DNA of 14,426 bases from assembly GCA_964440265.1 (NCBI GenBank), contig CAYTRU010000025.1, positions 1 through 14,426 on the forward strand, in the 5' to 3' direction. Below the pieces are notes generated by a model that was not told where the DNA came from, ran no database searches, and saw only the letters and a program-made list of their open reading frames with translations. Shown in pieces: positions 6,006 through 12,573 of this stretch. The translations under genes were made by a program, and so were the position numbers. This stretch comes from CAYMUN01 sp964440265 (lineage in GTDB: Bacteria; Patescibacteriota; Saccharimonadia; Saccharimonadales; UBA4665). The stretch's first letter is position 1. Each line of letters begins with the position of its first letter.

Positions 6006-6932
6006 CTACACCTCTTCAAGACGTCGAAGCTTTTTGGCCCCTTTCGCTATCAAGACATAGCCACTGCCAATGACTAGTAATAAAACATACACGATCAGTA
6101 ATATGAGTCCTAGTCCTAAGTGTGCTAACTGAGAAGATAGGGACTGAAAACAGCGCAACATAATCGTGGCGATCACAACTCCTGCTAAACCGCGTGTTAC
6201 GTTACGAAGTGCAGCTTTATAAAGGCTGCCTTTGACCTTTTGGGTATACACATAGATGAAATAGACAGCCTGAATTCCTAAAAACCACATAACCAAGCGG
6301 GGGATGACTATAGTTAGGACTGTAGCCCAGTCCGGCAGGTAGTAAGAAGCGACCGTGACAGTATGGGTCGGCCCTTGACGCGCGCTATCATTCAGCGTTA
6401 AAAATGTATAGAGTGCAGCAAAGCCGATAAATAGCAGGGTTATTCTTTGCGGGATTTGATACGACGGTCGCTTAACGAGCGAAAGAAGTTTTCGTGCTCC
6501 TTGATTGGCAAGTAAAAAAGCCGGCAAGAGGATAATTAAGTTGGCGTAATTGTTCAATCGGACTAGGTTGGCCGTAGATGAAGGGTGCAGATGATAATAG
6601 TGCGCAACTAAGCCGCTTAGCAAGGCTGAAAGTGGCAGCCATAAAGTCAAGAGTAGCATGCCTCTGGAGATTACAGTGAAGGCTGTACCATCTGGACTAT
6701 CATTGATAGCTGCCGTATAGTCTCTCAGCCTCAGGTAACCAATTAAGGCAGTAGCCCATATAAGCAAATAAGGAATCGCTACACTCAACGTGAGTGCGAC
6801 TCCTTGACCGGCAGTAATATGGTATTTCGTCAAAACTGCTTTATCGGGCGCTATTAGCACTGCCTGTGCCAAGTAAATAGCTGAAAAAGCTACAAAGAGG
6901 ACGCTTAGCCATTTGTACTTAAACATCAACAC
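6006..6932 (-). CDS. eight-TM membrane protein with internal duplication
   Basis: 308 aa from the GTG at 6932, preferred because GGGAGAA lies about 9 bases before it; ATG 6926 is the alternative. About eight hydrophobic segments form two similar halves. LFVAFSAIY (12-20), IPYLLIW (53-59), ISRGM (88-92) and GARKLLSL (145-152) recur as LFIGFAALY (167-175), IPRLVMW (210-216), VTRGL (245-249) and GAKKLRRL (298-305), at a steady offset of 153-157. It is therefore a fused tandem of a four-TM unit. Charged or polar positions are few (R90/R247 in the RG motif). I do not recognise a characterised family; a transporter or envelope scaffold is possible, but that is speculation. Confidence 0.75.
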   Translation of the reverse strand: MLMFKYKWLSVLFVAFSAIYLAQAVLIAPDKAVLTKYHITAGQGVALTLSVAIPYLLIWATALIGYLRLRDYTAAINDSPDGTAFTVISRGMLLLTLWLPLSALLSGLVAHYYHLHPSSTANLVRLNNYANLIILLPAFLLANQGARKLLSLVKRPSYQIPQRITLLFIGFAALYTFLTLNDSARQGPTHTVTVASYYLPDWATVLTIVIPRLVMWFLGIQAVYFIYVYTQKVKGSLYKAALRNVTRGLAGVVIATIMLRCFQSLSSQLAHLGLGLILLIVYVLLLVIGSGYVLIAKGAKKLRRLEEV

Positions 6933-6959
6933 GCTATGCTTCTCCCGTTATAAGCCCAA

Positions 6960-6988
6960 ATTATAGTCTATGTTAGGTAATATGTCAG
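6960..6988 (-). promoter_or_regulatory. promoter of the eight-TM protein gene
   Basis: On the minus strand the -35 CTGACA (6988-6983) and -10 TATAAT (6965-6960) are 17 bases apart. The start lies near 6953, giving a leader of about 20 nt that carries GGGAGAA. Confidence 0.65.
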
Positions 6989-7041
6989 GTAAAAAATGAC
7001 AAAACAAAGTACCTTAGACCCTTCCGAATATCTAAGACTAT

Positions 7042-7191
7042 TTAAGCCGCTTTACGCCCGGTCAGCATATTATAGATAAAGGCAATAAGAGCAATGACGA
7101 GCAGTATATGGACCAAGCCTCCGCCGATATGTACGACAAAAAATCCTAGTAGCCATAGTACGATCAGTACCCCTATAATAACTGTTATCAC
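7042..7191 (-). CDS. Lmo0937-type small membrane protein
   Basis: 49 aa from a GTG at 7191 with a near-perfect AAGGAGG about 6 bases upstream. Two hydrophobic stretches (MITVIIGVLIVLWLLGFFVV and LVHILLVIALIAFIY) flank HIGGG, and the protein ends NMLTGRKAA. The pattern WLLGF-HIGG-LxHxLLVIALI-xLxTGR is that of the widespread Lmo0937 family of about 50-aa membrane peptides. Its function is unknown; some members respond to envelope stress. It sits alone between separately promoted genes. The stretch 7192-7311 upstream shows no further ORF. Confidence 0.8.
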   Translation of the reverse strand: MITVIIGVLIVLWLLGFFVVHIGGGLVHILLVIALIAFIYNMLTGRKAA

Positions 7192-7311
7192 GATTACCTC
7201 CTTTCGATTATTTGATGACTAGATAAAAGTTTACGGAATTTGAACCGAATCTTCAGTAACTATTATTACAGACGGCATAGCAACTTAAGAGCATAGCAGG
7301 CGTACCCTGGC

Positions 7312-8085
7312 CTAGTTATTAATTTTCTTGATGAACAGATCCACAAGCCCTGGATTACCTATGACGGCCTCAGAACTCAACCAAGTGATCGGTTGGCCGC
7401 GTAAGTCGACTAATTTAGCCCCAGCTTCACAAGCTAGCAAAAATCCGGCAGCATTATCCCAAGGTCTCAAGCCATTATGATGATATATATCTAGATTGCC
7501 AGAGGCGATATATGCCATGTTGAGCACCGCACTATTCAGTACGTCTACCCATACGTGGCCTAAACGATCGTAACGGTCCAGATTTGCCTGGGTACCGCCT
7601 GCTTCATATGCATTGGATGTACAAACTCGGGTGCCGGCGTCAAAACTGGTCTTGTTTGCCACATGGATCACACTGCCGTTACAGGTTGCACCCTGACCCA
7701 GCTCTGCTATATACAATTTGTCGCGGTAAGGATCAAAAACACCGCTTAATATGATGGTGCCGCTTTTCGCATAGCCGACCGCAATGCAAGAATAAGCCAT
7801 CCCTCTCTTAAAATTGTGTGTTCCATCTAGTGGATCCACCACCCAACCGGTGAAGTCTGCGGTGAGTTGTTGGTGTCCGGCTTTTGTTTCTTCCGAGATA
7901 ATTAAATCTTCGGGGAAAGCCGCCAAAATAGTATCTGTAATAAGCTTCTCACTAGCCAGATCGGCAGCAGTCACAAAGTCTCCCGCGGTAGATTTAACTG
8001 TACTTTCGAGAGTAGCCGGATCGTACTGTAAGATCGTCTGGCCAGCTGCACGTAGTGCTTGGACTAGAACGGTTTTGCGGCTCAT
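7312..8085 (-). CDS. inositol monophosphatase family protein
   Basis: 257 aa with all family metal-binding motifs: GDFVTAAD (35-42), ISEE (63-66), WVVDPLDGTHNF (81-92, metal ligands D84 and D87) and PWDNAAG (208-214, D210). These Mg-dependent phosphatases act on inositol-1-phosphate, on related small phosphates such as 3'-phosphoadenosine phosphate or fructose-1,6-bisphosphate, or, as SuhB, bind the transcription machinery. The motifs do not decide which. It is cytoplasmic. The ATG lies 5 bases after the stop of the DUF4352-like gene with no Shine-Dalgarno sequence, so it is probably translated by coupling within that operon. Confidence 0.9.
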   Translation of the reverse strand: MSRKTVLVQALRAAGQTILQYDPATLESTVKSTAGDFVTAADLASEKLITDTILAAFPEDLIISEETKAGHQQLTADFTGWVVDPLDGTHNFKRGMAYSCIAVGYAKSGTIILSGVFDPYRDKLYIAELGQGATCNGSVIHVANKTSFDAGTRVCTSNAYEAGGTQANLDRYDRLGHVWVDVLNSAVLNMAYIASGNLDIYHHNGLRPWDNAAGFLLACEAGAKLVDLRGQPITWLSSEAVIGNPGLVDLFIKKINN

Positions 8086-8090
8086 GAGGC

Positions 8091-8912
8091 TTAAAGGGCT
8101 ATGTCGTAATCTTTAGCCGGTAGTGTACTAGAGGAGCCTAGCACTTTAGCTTCTTTTTGTTTGTAGCGTAGGATAGTGGGCTTCTTACCCTTTGGCACGC
8201 CAAAATGTATGTAGCCGCTATTTGGCACGCCGGCCGTCGGAGTTTGGATTGCCAGTGTTGGATAGCCGGCATCAGTCAGCTCTTTGTCACTAGCTCCGGT
8301 ATAATATTGGCTGGGTTTTACTTCTTGACCATCGACCACTAGTACAAAATCAACACTTTGAGGACTGGTGCCAGTGTACTGGGGGGCAGTTTGTTCGGCA
8401 ATAGTCAATTTAAACATAACCGTGTCTACAGTAGATTCAGGGTATTTTGGCACGTAACCTGTAACTAGCTCATTCGCTGTAATACTATACCCGTAATCAG
8501 TCACAATCTGCTTATCAAGCGGTGTTTTTACTGGGTTTGACTGGGGTGTTTTCTGTGCTTCCGGAGTTGTAGAGCCAGTGCCATAAGAGGTTGAAGCAGA
8601 TACGCTTCGCGTAGACTTATCATCATGGTGCTTTGCCGAGAAAAGTGCAGCCACACCACCTATAACCAGTAGGAGCAGTACGATGGGCGCAATGATTAGC
8701 AGCGGCTTTTTTCGCGACGAGCCGTTCGATGAATAAGATCCGGCAGCATACGGAGTTGTTTGCGGAAAGCTAGGATGCGGGTGAAGAGCGGTGTTCGGAG
8801 CATTAGGAGAGAGAGTATTTGGTGATGCCTGGAGTATAATGGGATTTGGATTTTGGCTGGGGTTTGGAGAGGTAGTTTCAGCAGGATTTTGTGATGGGTC
8901 GTTAGGATTCAT
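8091..8912 (-). CDS. Pro-rich single-TM protein with DUF4352-like domain
   Basis: 273 aa. Residues 1-66 are Pro/Asn/Ser-rich and start MNPNDPSQNP. After RKK at 67-69 comes one membrane segment (70-92), a Ser/Thr linker (95-125), then a beta-rich domain to the end. Within it SVDFVLVVDGQEV and GYIHFGVPKGKKPTILRY resemble DUF4352, an immunoglobulin-like fold on Gram-positive surface and lipoproteins. The domain should face outside and may bind a ligand or partner; this is by analogy. The architecture matches 5604-5996. It is the first gene of a unit with the inositol-monophosphatase-family gene. AAAGGCGG about 10 bases upstream is a loose ribosome site. Confidence 0.75.
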   Translation of the reverse strand: MNPNDPSQNPAETTSPNPSQNPNPIILQASPNTLSPNAPNTALHPHPSFPQTTPYAAGSYSSNGSSRKKPLLIIAPIVLLLLVIGGVAALFSAKHHDDKSTRSVSASTSYGTGSTTPEAQKTPQSNPVKTPLDKQIVTDYGYSITANELVTGYVPKYPESTVDTVMFKLTIAEQTAPQYTGTSPQSVDFVLVVDGQEVKPSQYYTGASDKELTDAGYPTLAIQTPTAGVPNSGYIHFGVPKGKKPTILRYKQKEAKVLGSSSTLPAKDYDIAL

Positions 8913-8943
8913 AAGTCTATACCGCCTTTATTTACTACACAAA

Positions 8944-8952
8944 AGTATACCA
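8944..8952 (-). promoter_or_regulatory. extended -10 of the DUF4352-like operon
   Basis: TGG-TATACT on the minus strand lies about 30 bases before ATG 8912 and immediately after the end of the VIT gene. It can separate this operon from the gene upstream. Confidence 0.55.
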
Positions 8953-8956
8953 GCCA

Positions 8957-9664
8957 TTATAGATTATGTCCTATGAGATGGCCAATAAGTGCTGTGATAG
9001 CCATAGCGGCACCACCACCTAAGAAAACTCGGCTAGCTGCCCTAAGCCGATGACCGCCACCGATAAAAGCGCCGACGGCTCCTGATATGCCTAAAGCAAA
9101 AAGTGAGGCCAATACTATCGCCCAAGCACCTGCCCGACCGCTTGAAAATACCGCTGCGAAGATGGGTACTAACGAGCCTAGGGAGAATGCCACAGCGGAG
9201 GCCACAGCAGCCTGCAAGGGATTAGCCAGAGCCTCATGGTCAATACCCAGTTCATCTCTGGCGTGGGCAGCAACAGCATCATGATCATGTAACTGCCGAG
9301 CAACTTTTCGGGCCAGCTCTCGATCAAGTCCCCGGTGTTCATAAATTAACGCTAACTCCGCCAGTTCTTCGTTTGGATTTTTGACCAAGGATCGGGTTTC
9401 GATCGCGATATCTGCTTTCTCAGCATCCTTCTGGGAGCTAACAGAGACGTACTCGCCAACAGCCATTGATAACCCACCGGCAGCCAACCCTGCCACACCG
9501 GCTGTTAAAATAGCCGTGTCACTTGCAGCAGCGGCTAAGACACCTAGCATCAGGCTGGCAGTTGACACAATGCCATCATTGACACCCAAGACAGCTGCCC
9601 GTAACCAGCCTGCGCGATGAGATTTATGCCGTTCTTCCGGATGAGGGCTAGTAAGCTGATTCAT
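8957..9664 (-). CDS. VIT1/CCC1-family iron/manganese transporter
   Basis: 235 aa from the ATG at 9664; TTG 9667 is upstream in frame but would lie before the predicted transcript start. Signature motifs are VLGVNDGIVSTAS (25-37) in TM1 and AGLAAGGLSMAVGEYVSVSSQKD (58-80) through TM2. A Glu-rich cytoplasmic helical stretch follows (about 80-145), where family members bind metal, and then three C-terminal membrane segments. Known members move Fe2+ or Mn2+ out of the cytosol, as H+ antiporters in plants and yeast. In a bacterium the likely role is metal efflux or detoxification. It has its own extended -10. Confidence 0.9.
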   Translation of the reverse strand: MNQLTSPHPEERHKSHRAGWLRAAVLGVNDGIVSTASLMLGVLAAAASDTAILTAGVAGLAAGGLSMAVGEYVSVSSQKDAEKADIAIETRSLVKNPNEELAELALIYEHRGLDRELARKVARQLHDHDAVAAHARDELGIDHEALANPLQAAVASAVAFSLGSLVPIFAAVFSSGRAGAWAIVLASLFALGISGAVGAFIGGGHRLRAASRVFLGGGAAMAITALIGHLIGHNL

Positions 9665-9670
9665 CAACTC

Positions 9671-9679
9671 ATAATAGCA
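9671..9679 (-). promoter_or_regulatory. extended -10 giving a leaderless VIT mRNA
   Basis: TGC-TATTAT on the minus strand ends six bases before the ATG at 9664, the same geometry as at 4241-4256 and 11518-11511. Confidence 0.6.
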
Positions 9680-9713
9680 GGATGCTCTTGTAGATTATTA
9701 CTTTACGCTAGAT

Positions 9714-9914
9714 CTAGATGTTGTTGGCTCTTTGTTCCGCGCTGTCTGCTGCTTTCGCATGTTGCTCCAATTTTGATCCTTCATTTTCTACTTGTGTGGC
9801 CATACGCTGCAATTCATCGGCCTGTTTTTTCATTTCTTGCGCTTGATTACGATGCTGCTTTGCCTTCTCTTTTGTCTGTTGTGCTGCTTTTCTAAGTTGG
9901 TCGCCTGCGGCCAT
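9714..9914 (-). CDS. small coiled-coil protein
   Basis: 66 aa, nearly all charged, Gln or Ala residues in heptad-like order (AAQQTKEKAKQHRNQAQEMK), so a single long helix or coiled coil is predicted. It has no signal or membrane segment. AAGGAG lies 8 bases before the ATG, a textbook ribosome site, which together with low-complexity but consistent amphipathicity supports a real gene. Function is unknown; it may dimerise or bind nucleic acid or partner helices. Confidence 0.65.
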   Translation of the reverse strand: MAAGDQLRKAAQQTKEKAKQHRNQAQEMKKQADELQRMATQVENEGSKLEQHAKAADSAEQRANNI

Positions 9915-9984
9915 GTCATATGCTCCTTATTTAACTACTCCTAAAGAGAATAGCAGTATCCTTACAGATCCGGTGTATTTTATA

Positions 9985-10848
9985 TTACTGTGGCTGGCTA
10001 GAAGCAGTGGGAGGATGAGGAGGAGTAGGAATGGAAGCAATAGGGCTTGCCGGCCCAGCCTGGATACGTTTGACTGTTTTTCGATACCCAATAAGCTGCT
10101 GGAAAAAAACTATGAAACCGAAAATTACCGGCCCATAAAGCACGTAATACGTACCGCCATTGTGCGTAATGGTATAGCGGTACCAAAAGTAAGTGACGGC
10201 GCTACCAAGTAGTGGCAGGAGCGAAACTATAAAGATTTGCTGGCGCAGTTTGCGTAATTGCTGGGCAAGCGTATCGCCAACTACTGCTCCAGTCCGCAGC
10301 CAAAAGGCCAGAGCACCAAAGCTTATTAGAGCGCTGGCGATTAATAGTCCTAGGTACACGTGCAATAAGCTGTCGCCAGACTCTTCGGGGTGATCCTGTA
10401 CATATGTATTATATTTATCAGCGGTATCTTGGTAACTATTGAGGCCGTCACCAAATGCTTGGCCAGCACTGGTTAGTTTGGCATCGTCGTTAGCATCATA
10501 AGCTGATTTCATAGCACGCAAGCCCTTGTCCATGTCTTCCGATGCTTGCGCAAACTGATTGGCATATTTCTTGAAAGTAGCATTTTTGGCAGCGTCACCA
10601 CTTGCGCTAAAATCGGTATGGGCGTGGCTTAAAGCCGTCTCCAAATCTGGGTATTGACTGGCAAAAGTTAGCTTTAGCTCATCTATAGTATTGGCCTGTA
10701 TGAAGGTGGCCCGTGTTACGGCAGCAGAGAGCGTGTGGTCTATATCATGCAGGGATTCTTGGGTTGTCTGAGCGAATGCTGCGGCTGGTGCTACTAGCAG
10801 GCCGCAGGCGAGAATTGTTGCGACTAGTTTAAGACGGAGTTTTCTCAT
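9985..10848 (-). CDS. exported helical protein with three C-terminal TM segments
   Basis: 287 aa. A signal peptide (MRKLRLK, hydrophobic 8-22) has probable cleavage after AAAFA (26). A helical extracellular domain (27-160) contains NTIDELKLTFASQYPDLE and regular amphipathic helices. Membrane segments lie at about 163-184, 205-223 and 234-252. The cytoplasmic tail from about 260 is Pro-rich (GPASPIASIPTPPHPP). I do not recognise the family. The layout suggests an envelope sensor or scaffold, with an outside helical bundle linked to an inside Pro-rich tail (inference). A TATAGT at 10867-10872 (minus) could be its -10; the ribosome site is weak. Confidence 0.7.
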   Translation of the reverse strand: MRKLRLKLVATILACGLLVAPAAAFAQTTQESLHDIDHTLSAAVTRATFIQANTIDELKLTFASQYPDLETALSHAHTDFSASGDAAKNATFKKYANQFAQASEDMDKGLRAMKSAYDANDDAKLTSAGQAFGDGLNSYQDTADKYNTYVQDHPEESGDSLLHVYLGLLIASALISFGALAFWLRTGAVVGDTLAQQLRKLRQQIFIVSLLPLLGSAVTYFWYRYTITHNGGTYYVLYGPVIFGFIVFFQQLIGYRKTVKRIQAGPASPIASIPTPPHPPTASSQPQ

Positions 10849-10878
10849 AAAGTCTTTCTGAGCCTCACTATAGCTGCC

Positions 10879-10910
10879 AAAAAAGTAAAAGTAAACTAAT
10901 CTGTTACTTT
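10879..10910 (-). terminator. AT-rich hairpin after the pilin-like gene
   Basis: Read on the minus strand, AAAGTAA and TTACTTT pair around a 9-nt loop, followed by TACTTTTTT. GC content is low, so it is a weak terminator candidate. It lies just after the stop at 10915. Confidence 0.35.
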
Positions 10911-10914
10911 AAGG

Positions 10915-11511
10915 TCAGTCTAAATTTTTCTTTATAAAAGTATTTGAGCCGTTGACCGTACCCTCAAAGGTAGCTGTGAGTGTGTACTGAGCACAAGTCT
11001 TGTCATCATGCTCACAACTAGCACCGTCATTATTGGTGACAGTGTAGGCATAGGCCGCTGGGGTCGGGACAGCGGCTAGGGCTACAGTTGGTCCGGTATG
11101 TAGGGGATCGACAAGTCCAGTTGGATCTAAGCTCTTCATATTTGCCGCTCGCCAGGCAGCATTATTGATATCGGCCAAGCTTGGATAATAGCCAAACTGG
11201 CTAAAAAAAGCTTCGAGTTGGGTTTGTATCATATTGATATCTGCGTGGCGCTTTGTATCACGAGTCTCTTCTTGTATGCCTCCGGTTACTATCGGGTTGC
11301 CAGGTGCGGCAGTGGCGCTACCTGCTCCTAGTTGTGCCTGCAGAGAATCTACTTGCTCGGTGAGGCGCTCAACTTGGCTTTGTAAATGCCCTACCTGGGT
11401 ATGCTGCCACGTGTACACTCCGACTAGAGCTCCTAGTAAAATAAGGAGTACCGCACTAAAAACCACGGTATGGTGACCCCTATGGCCTAGCACTACTGGC
11501 TGGCTGTCCAT
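10915..11511 (-). CDS. type IV pilin-like domain on a TM/coiled-coil anchor
   Basis: 198 aa. Residues 1-14 are hydrophilic, 15-35 a membrane segment and 37-61 a coiled coil (LQSQVERLTEQVDSLQAQ). Then follows a region like the globular part of CPR pseudopilins: EETRDTKRHADINMIQTQLEAFF (81-103), GYYPSLADINNAAWRAANM (107-125), LVDPLHTG, YAYTVTN, C166...C173 and YTLTATFEGTV. In true pilins the RDxxR helix continues a hydrophobic N-terminal helix cleaved by prepilin peptidase. That motif is missing here. The pilin head is instead displayed on a non-cleavable anchor, so it is likely a static surface protein or minor pilus component (inference). The start follows a leaderless promoter. Confidence 0.75.
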   Translation of the reverse strand: MDSQPVVLGHRGHHTVVFSAVLLILLGALVGVYTWQHTQVGHLQSQVERLTEQVDSLQAQLGAGSATAAPGNPIVTGGIQEETRDTKRHADINMIQTQLEAFFSQFGYYPSLADINNAAWRAANMKSLDPTGLVDPLHTGPTVALAAVPTPAAYAYTVTNNDGASCEHDDKTCAQYTLTATFEGTVNGSNTFIKKNLD

Positions 11512-11517
11512 ATCTAG

Positions 11518-11526
11518 ACTATACCA
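11518..11526 (-). promoter_or_regulatory. extended -10 giving a leaderless mRNA
   Basis: TGG-TATAGT on the minus strand ends six bases before the ATG at 11511. No -35 is evident. Confidence 0.65.
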
Positions 11527-11544
11527 CGCAAGAAAAATAATTGC

Positions 11545-11877
11545 TTACGCTTGATACTCGGATTTATGTCTTGCAAGGTCTTGCCGGGCTGACAAGGTGA
11601 ATACCCCTAGATTGAAGATGAAGAAATAGAGGGGAAACATATAACTTTTAAAGCTAGCCTTACTCGCAAACACCAGAGCTATAAAACTGGCTATGGCAAA
11701 ATAACCCCAAAACATCACACTCTCGGCCTGCGGTCGCTTGTAAACTGCATGGATTGTCGGGATACCGCCGATGAAATGAGCGATTAGACTGATGGCGACG
11801 TTAATGACTGGGTAGCTGCCTATAGCCCAAACCCCTAAACTGACTACTAGCAACACGCTGGCTATCAGCTCGACCAC
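11545..11877 (-). CDS. half-length PQ-loop-like membrane protein
   Basis: 110 aa from a GTG at 11877. About four hydrophobic segments: 4-18, 24-38, 55-70 and 80-97. HFIGGIPTIHAVYKRPQAES has the proline and Ser-rich turn of PQ-loop proteins (SWEET, MtN3 and relatives). From memory, relatives in CPR bacteria are about 200 aa and this matches only their C-terminal half. Two codons before the GTG is an in-frame TAA. Beyond that a 12-codon frame (ATG 11922, MVWWVFLCLLHH) runs into it, directly after the stop of the upstream gene. There is no ribosome site at the GTG. It is therefore a truncated remnant or a naturally half-sized variant that must dimerise, as SemiSWEETs do. Confidence 0.55.
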   Translation of the reverse strand: MVELIASVLLVVSLGVWAIGSYPVINVAISLIAHFIGGIPTIHAVYKRPQAESVMFWGYFAIASFIALVFASKASFKSYMFPLYFFIFNLGVFTLSARQDLARHKSEYQA

Positions 11878-11932
11878 TCTAGCTTAGTGATGTAGCAGGC
11901 AAAGAAATACCCACCAGACCATGAGTATCAAG

Positions 11933-12460
11933 CTAGCGTGCTAAGCCTAAAATGAATGCGCCGATTTCTTGTGGCTCGAGTTTAGGCTGTGCGGGAAGAA
12001 GCTCAGCCATAAAATGAAAGGCACTCCTAGTTTGGTGAGGTTTTTCGTAAAATAGTACCCCTACTTGCCTATCTGTTCGGCTATAGGTGAACTTTGCCAG
12101 ATCAGTATTCACTCTTAGTAAGGTCACATCAGCTGGCTCAATTTCCAATTCATCCAAGTGTTCAGGTCCAAGTGGGCGGAACACTTGGTATGCAGCCGAG
12201 TCTTTAAGTTTTGGCGAGTCTACGCTAATATCGACTTTACCGGGTGAATTAGACTCCCATCCGTGCGCTTCACCTTCCTGTAGCATTATTTCAACTACAC
12301 CAAGAAAATCTTCAAAACTATATTCTTCAGGTAGTGACCAGTACGCAGTAGTCAACCAATCTGCGTGTCGCTCAACCGTTACAGGGTGACCCGCAAGGAG
12401 CGTGTGGTGCACATTATGGTCTTCGTAGTGTTCTGTAGCAACAAGTTCTAGATTAGGCAT
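11933..12460 (-). CDS. hypothetical acidic cytoplasmic protein
   Basis: 175 aa with no signal peptide, membrane segment or motif I recognise. It is acidic and His/Glu-rich at the N-terminus (ELVATEHYEDHNVHH) and mixed alpha/beta in appearance. A late segment, TRSAFHFMAELLPAQ, precedes a C-terminal helix ending GAFILGLAR. In-frame stops upstream (TAA at 12475) fix the start at ATG 12460, which has no Shine-Dalgarno sequence and lies 2 bases after a ten-codon leader ORF, so it is probably reached by coupled translation. Function is unknown. Confidence 0.7.
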   Translation of the reverse strand: MPNLELVATEHYEDHNVHHTLLAGHPVTVERHADWLTTAYWSLPEEYSFEDFLGVVEIMLQEGEAHGWESNSPGKVDISVDSPKLKDSAAYQVFRPLGPEHLDELEIEPADVTLLRVNTDLAKFTYSRTDRQVGVLFYEKPHQTRSAFHFMAELLPAQPKLEPQEIGAFILGLAR

Positions 12461-12462
12461 AG

Positions 12463-12495
12463 CTATTTGAGTTTACTCGCTTCAAGCTCAGGCAT
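12463..12495 (-). CDS. ten-residue leader peptide ORF (MPELEASKLK)
   Basis: ATG 12495 lies exactly six bases after a -10 box, at the predicted transcript start, and reads MPELEASKLK to a TAG at 12465-12463. The stop is 2 bases before the ATG of the 175-aa gene, which itself begins MPNLE. It could be a leaderless uORF that delivers ribosomes to the main ORF, or an attenuation peptide. The similar start MPxLE may reflect a small duplication or an old frameshift. Confidence 0.4.
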   Translation of the reverse strand: MPELEASKLK

Positions 12496-12501
12496 AAGAA
12501 A

Positions 12502-12530
12502 ATACTAACATGAAAGTAGTATTTAGTCAA
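12502..12530 (-). promoter_or_regulatory. sigma70-type promoter before the leader ORF
   Basis: On the minus strand the -35 TTGACT (12530-12525) and -10 TAGTAT (12507-12502) are exactly 17 bases apart. The predicted start coincides with ATG 12495. Confidence 0.7.
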
Positions 12531-12573
12531 TTATGGCAGTTCGTAGCTTAGGGGCACGCGGGGAGTGACCAAT

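Noticed and set aside
7234..7250. T-arm-like sequence on the minus strand (GGTTCAAATTCC)
   Set aside because: The stem does not pair beyond two bases and no other tRNA arm lies nearby.
9087..9620. Plus-strand Ala/Ser-rich ORFs
   Set aside because: They are antisense to the well-supported VIT transporter and mirror its Ala/Gly-rich codons.
10804..10806. Lipobox at residues 12-15 (ILAC) of the exported three-TM protein
   Set aside because: The hydrophobic core continues past the Cys and a better signal peptidase I site (AAAFA) follows.
12087..12389. Plus-strand ORF of 100 codons
   Set aside because: Antisense to the 175-aa gene, which has a promoter and an in-frame boundary. No motif is visible.
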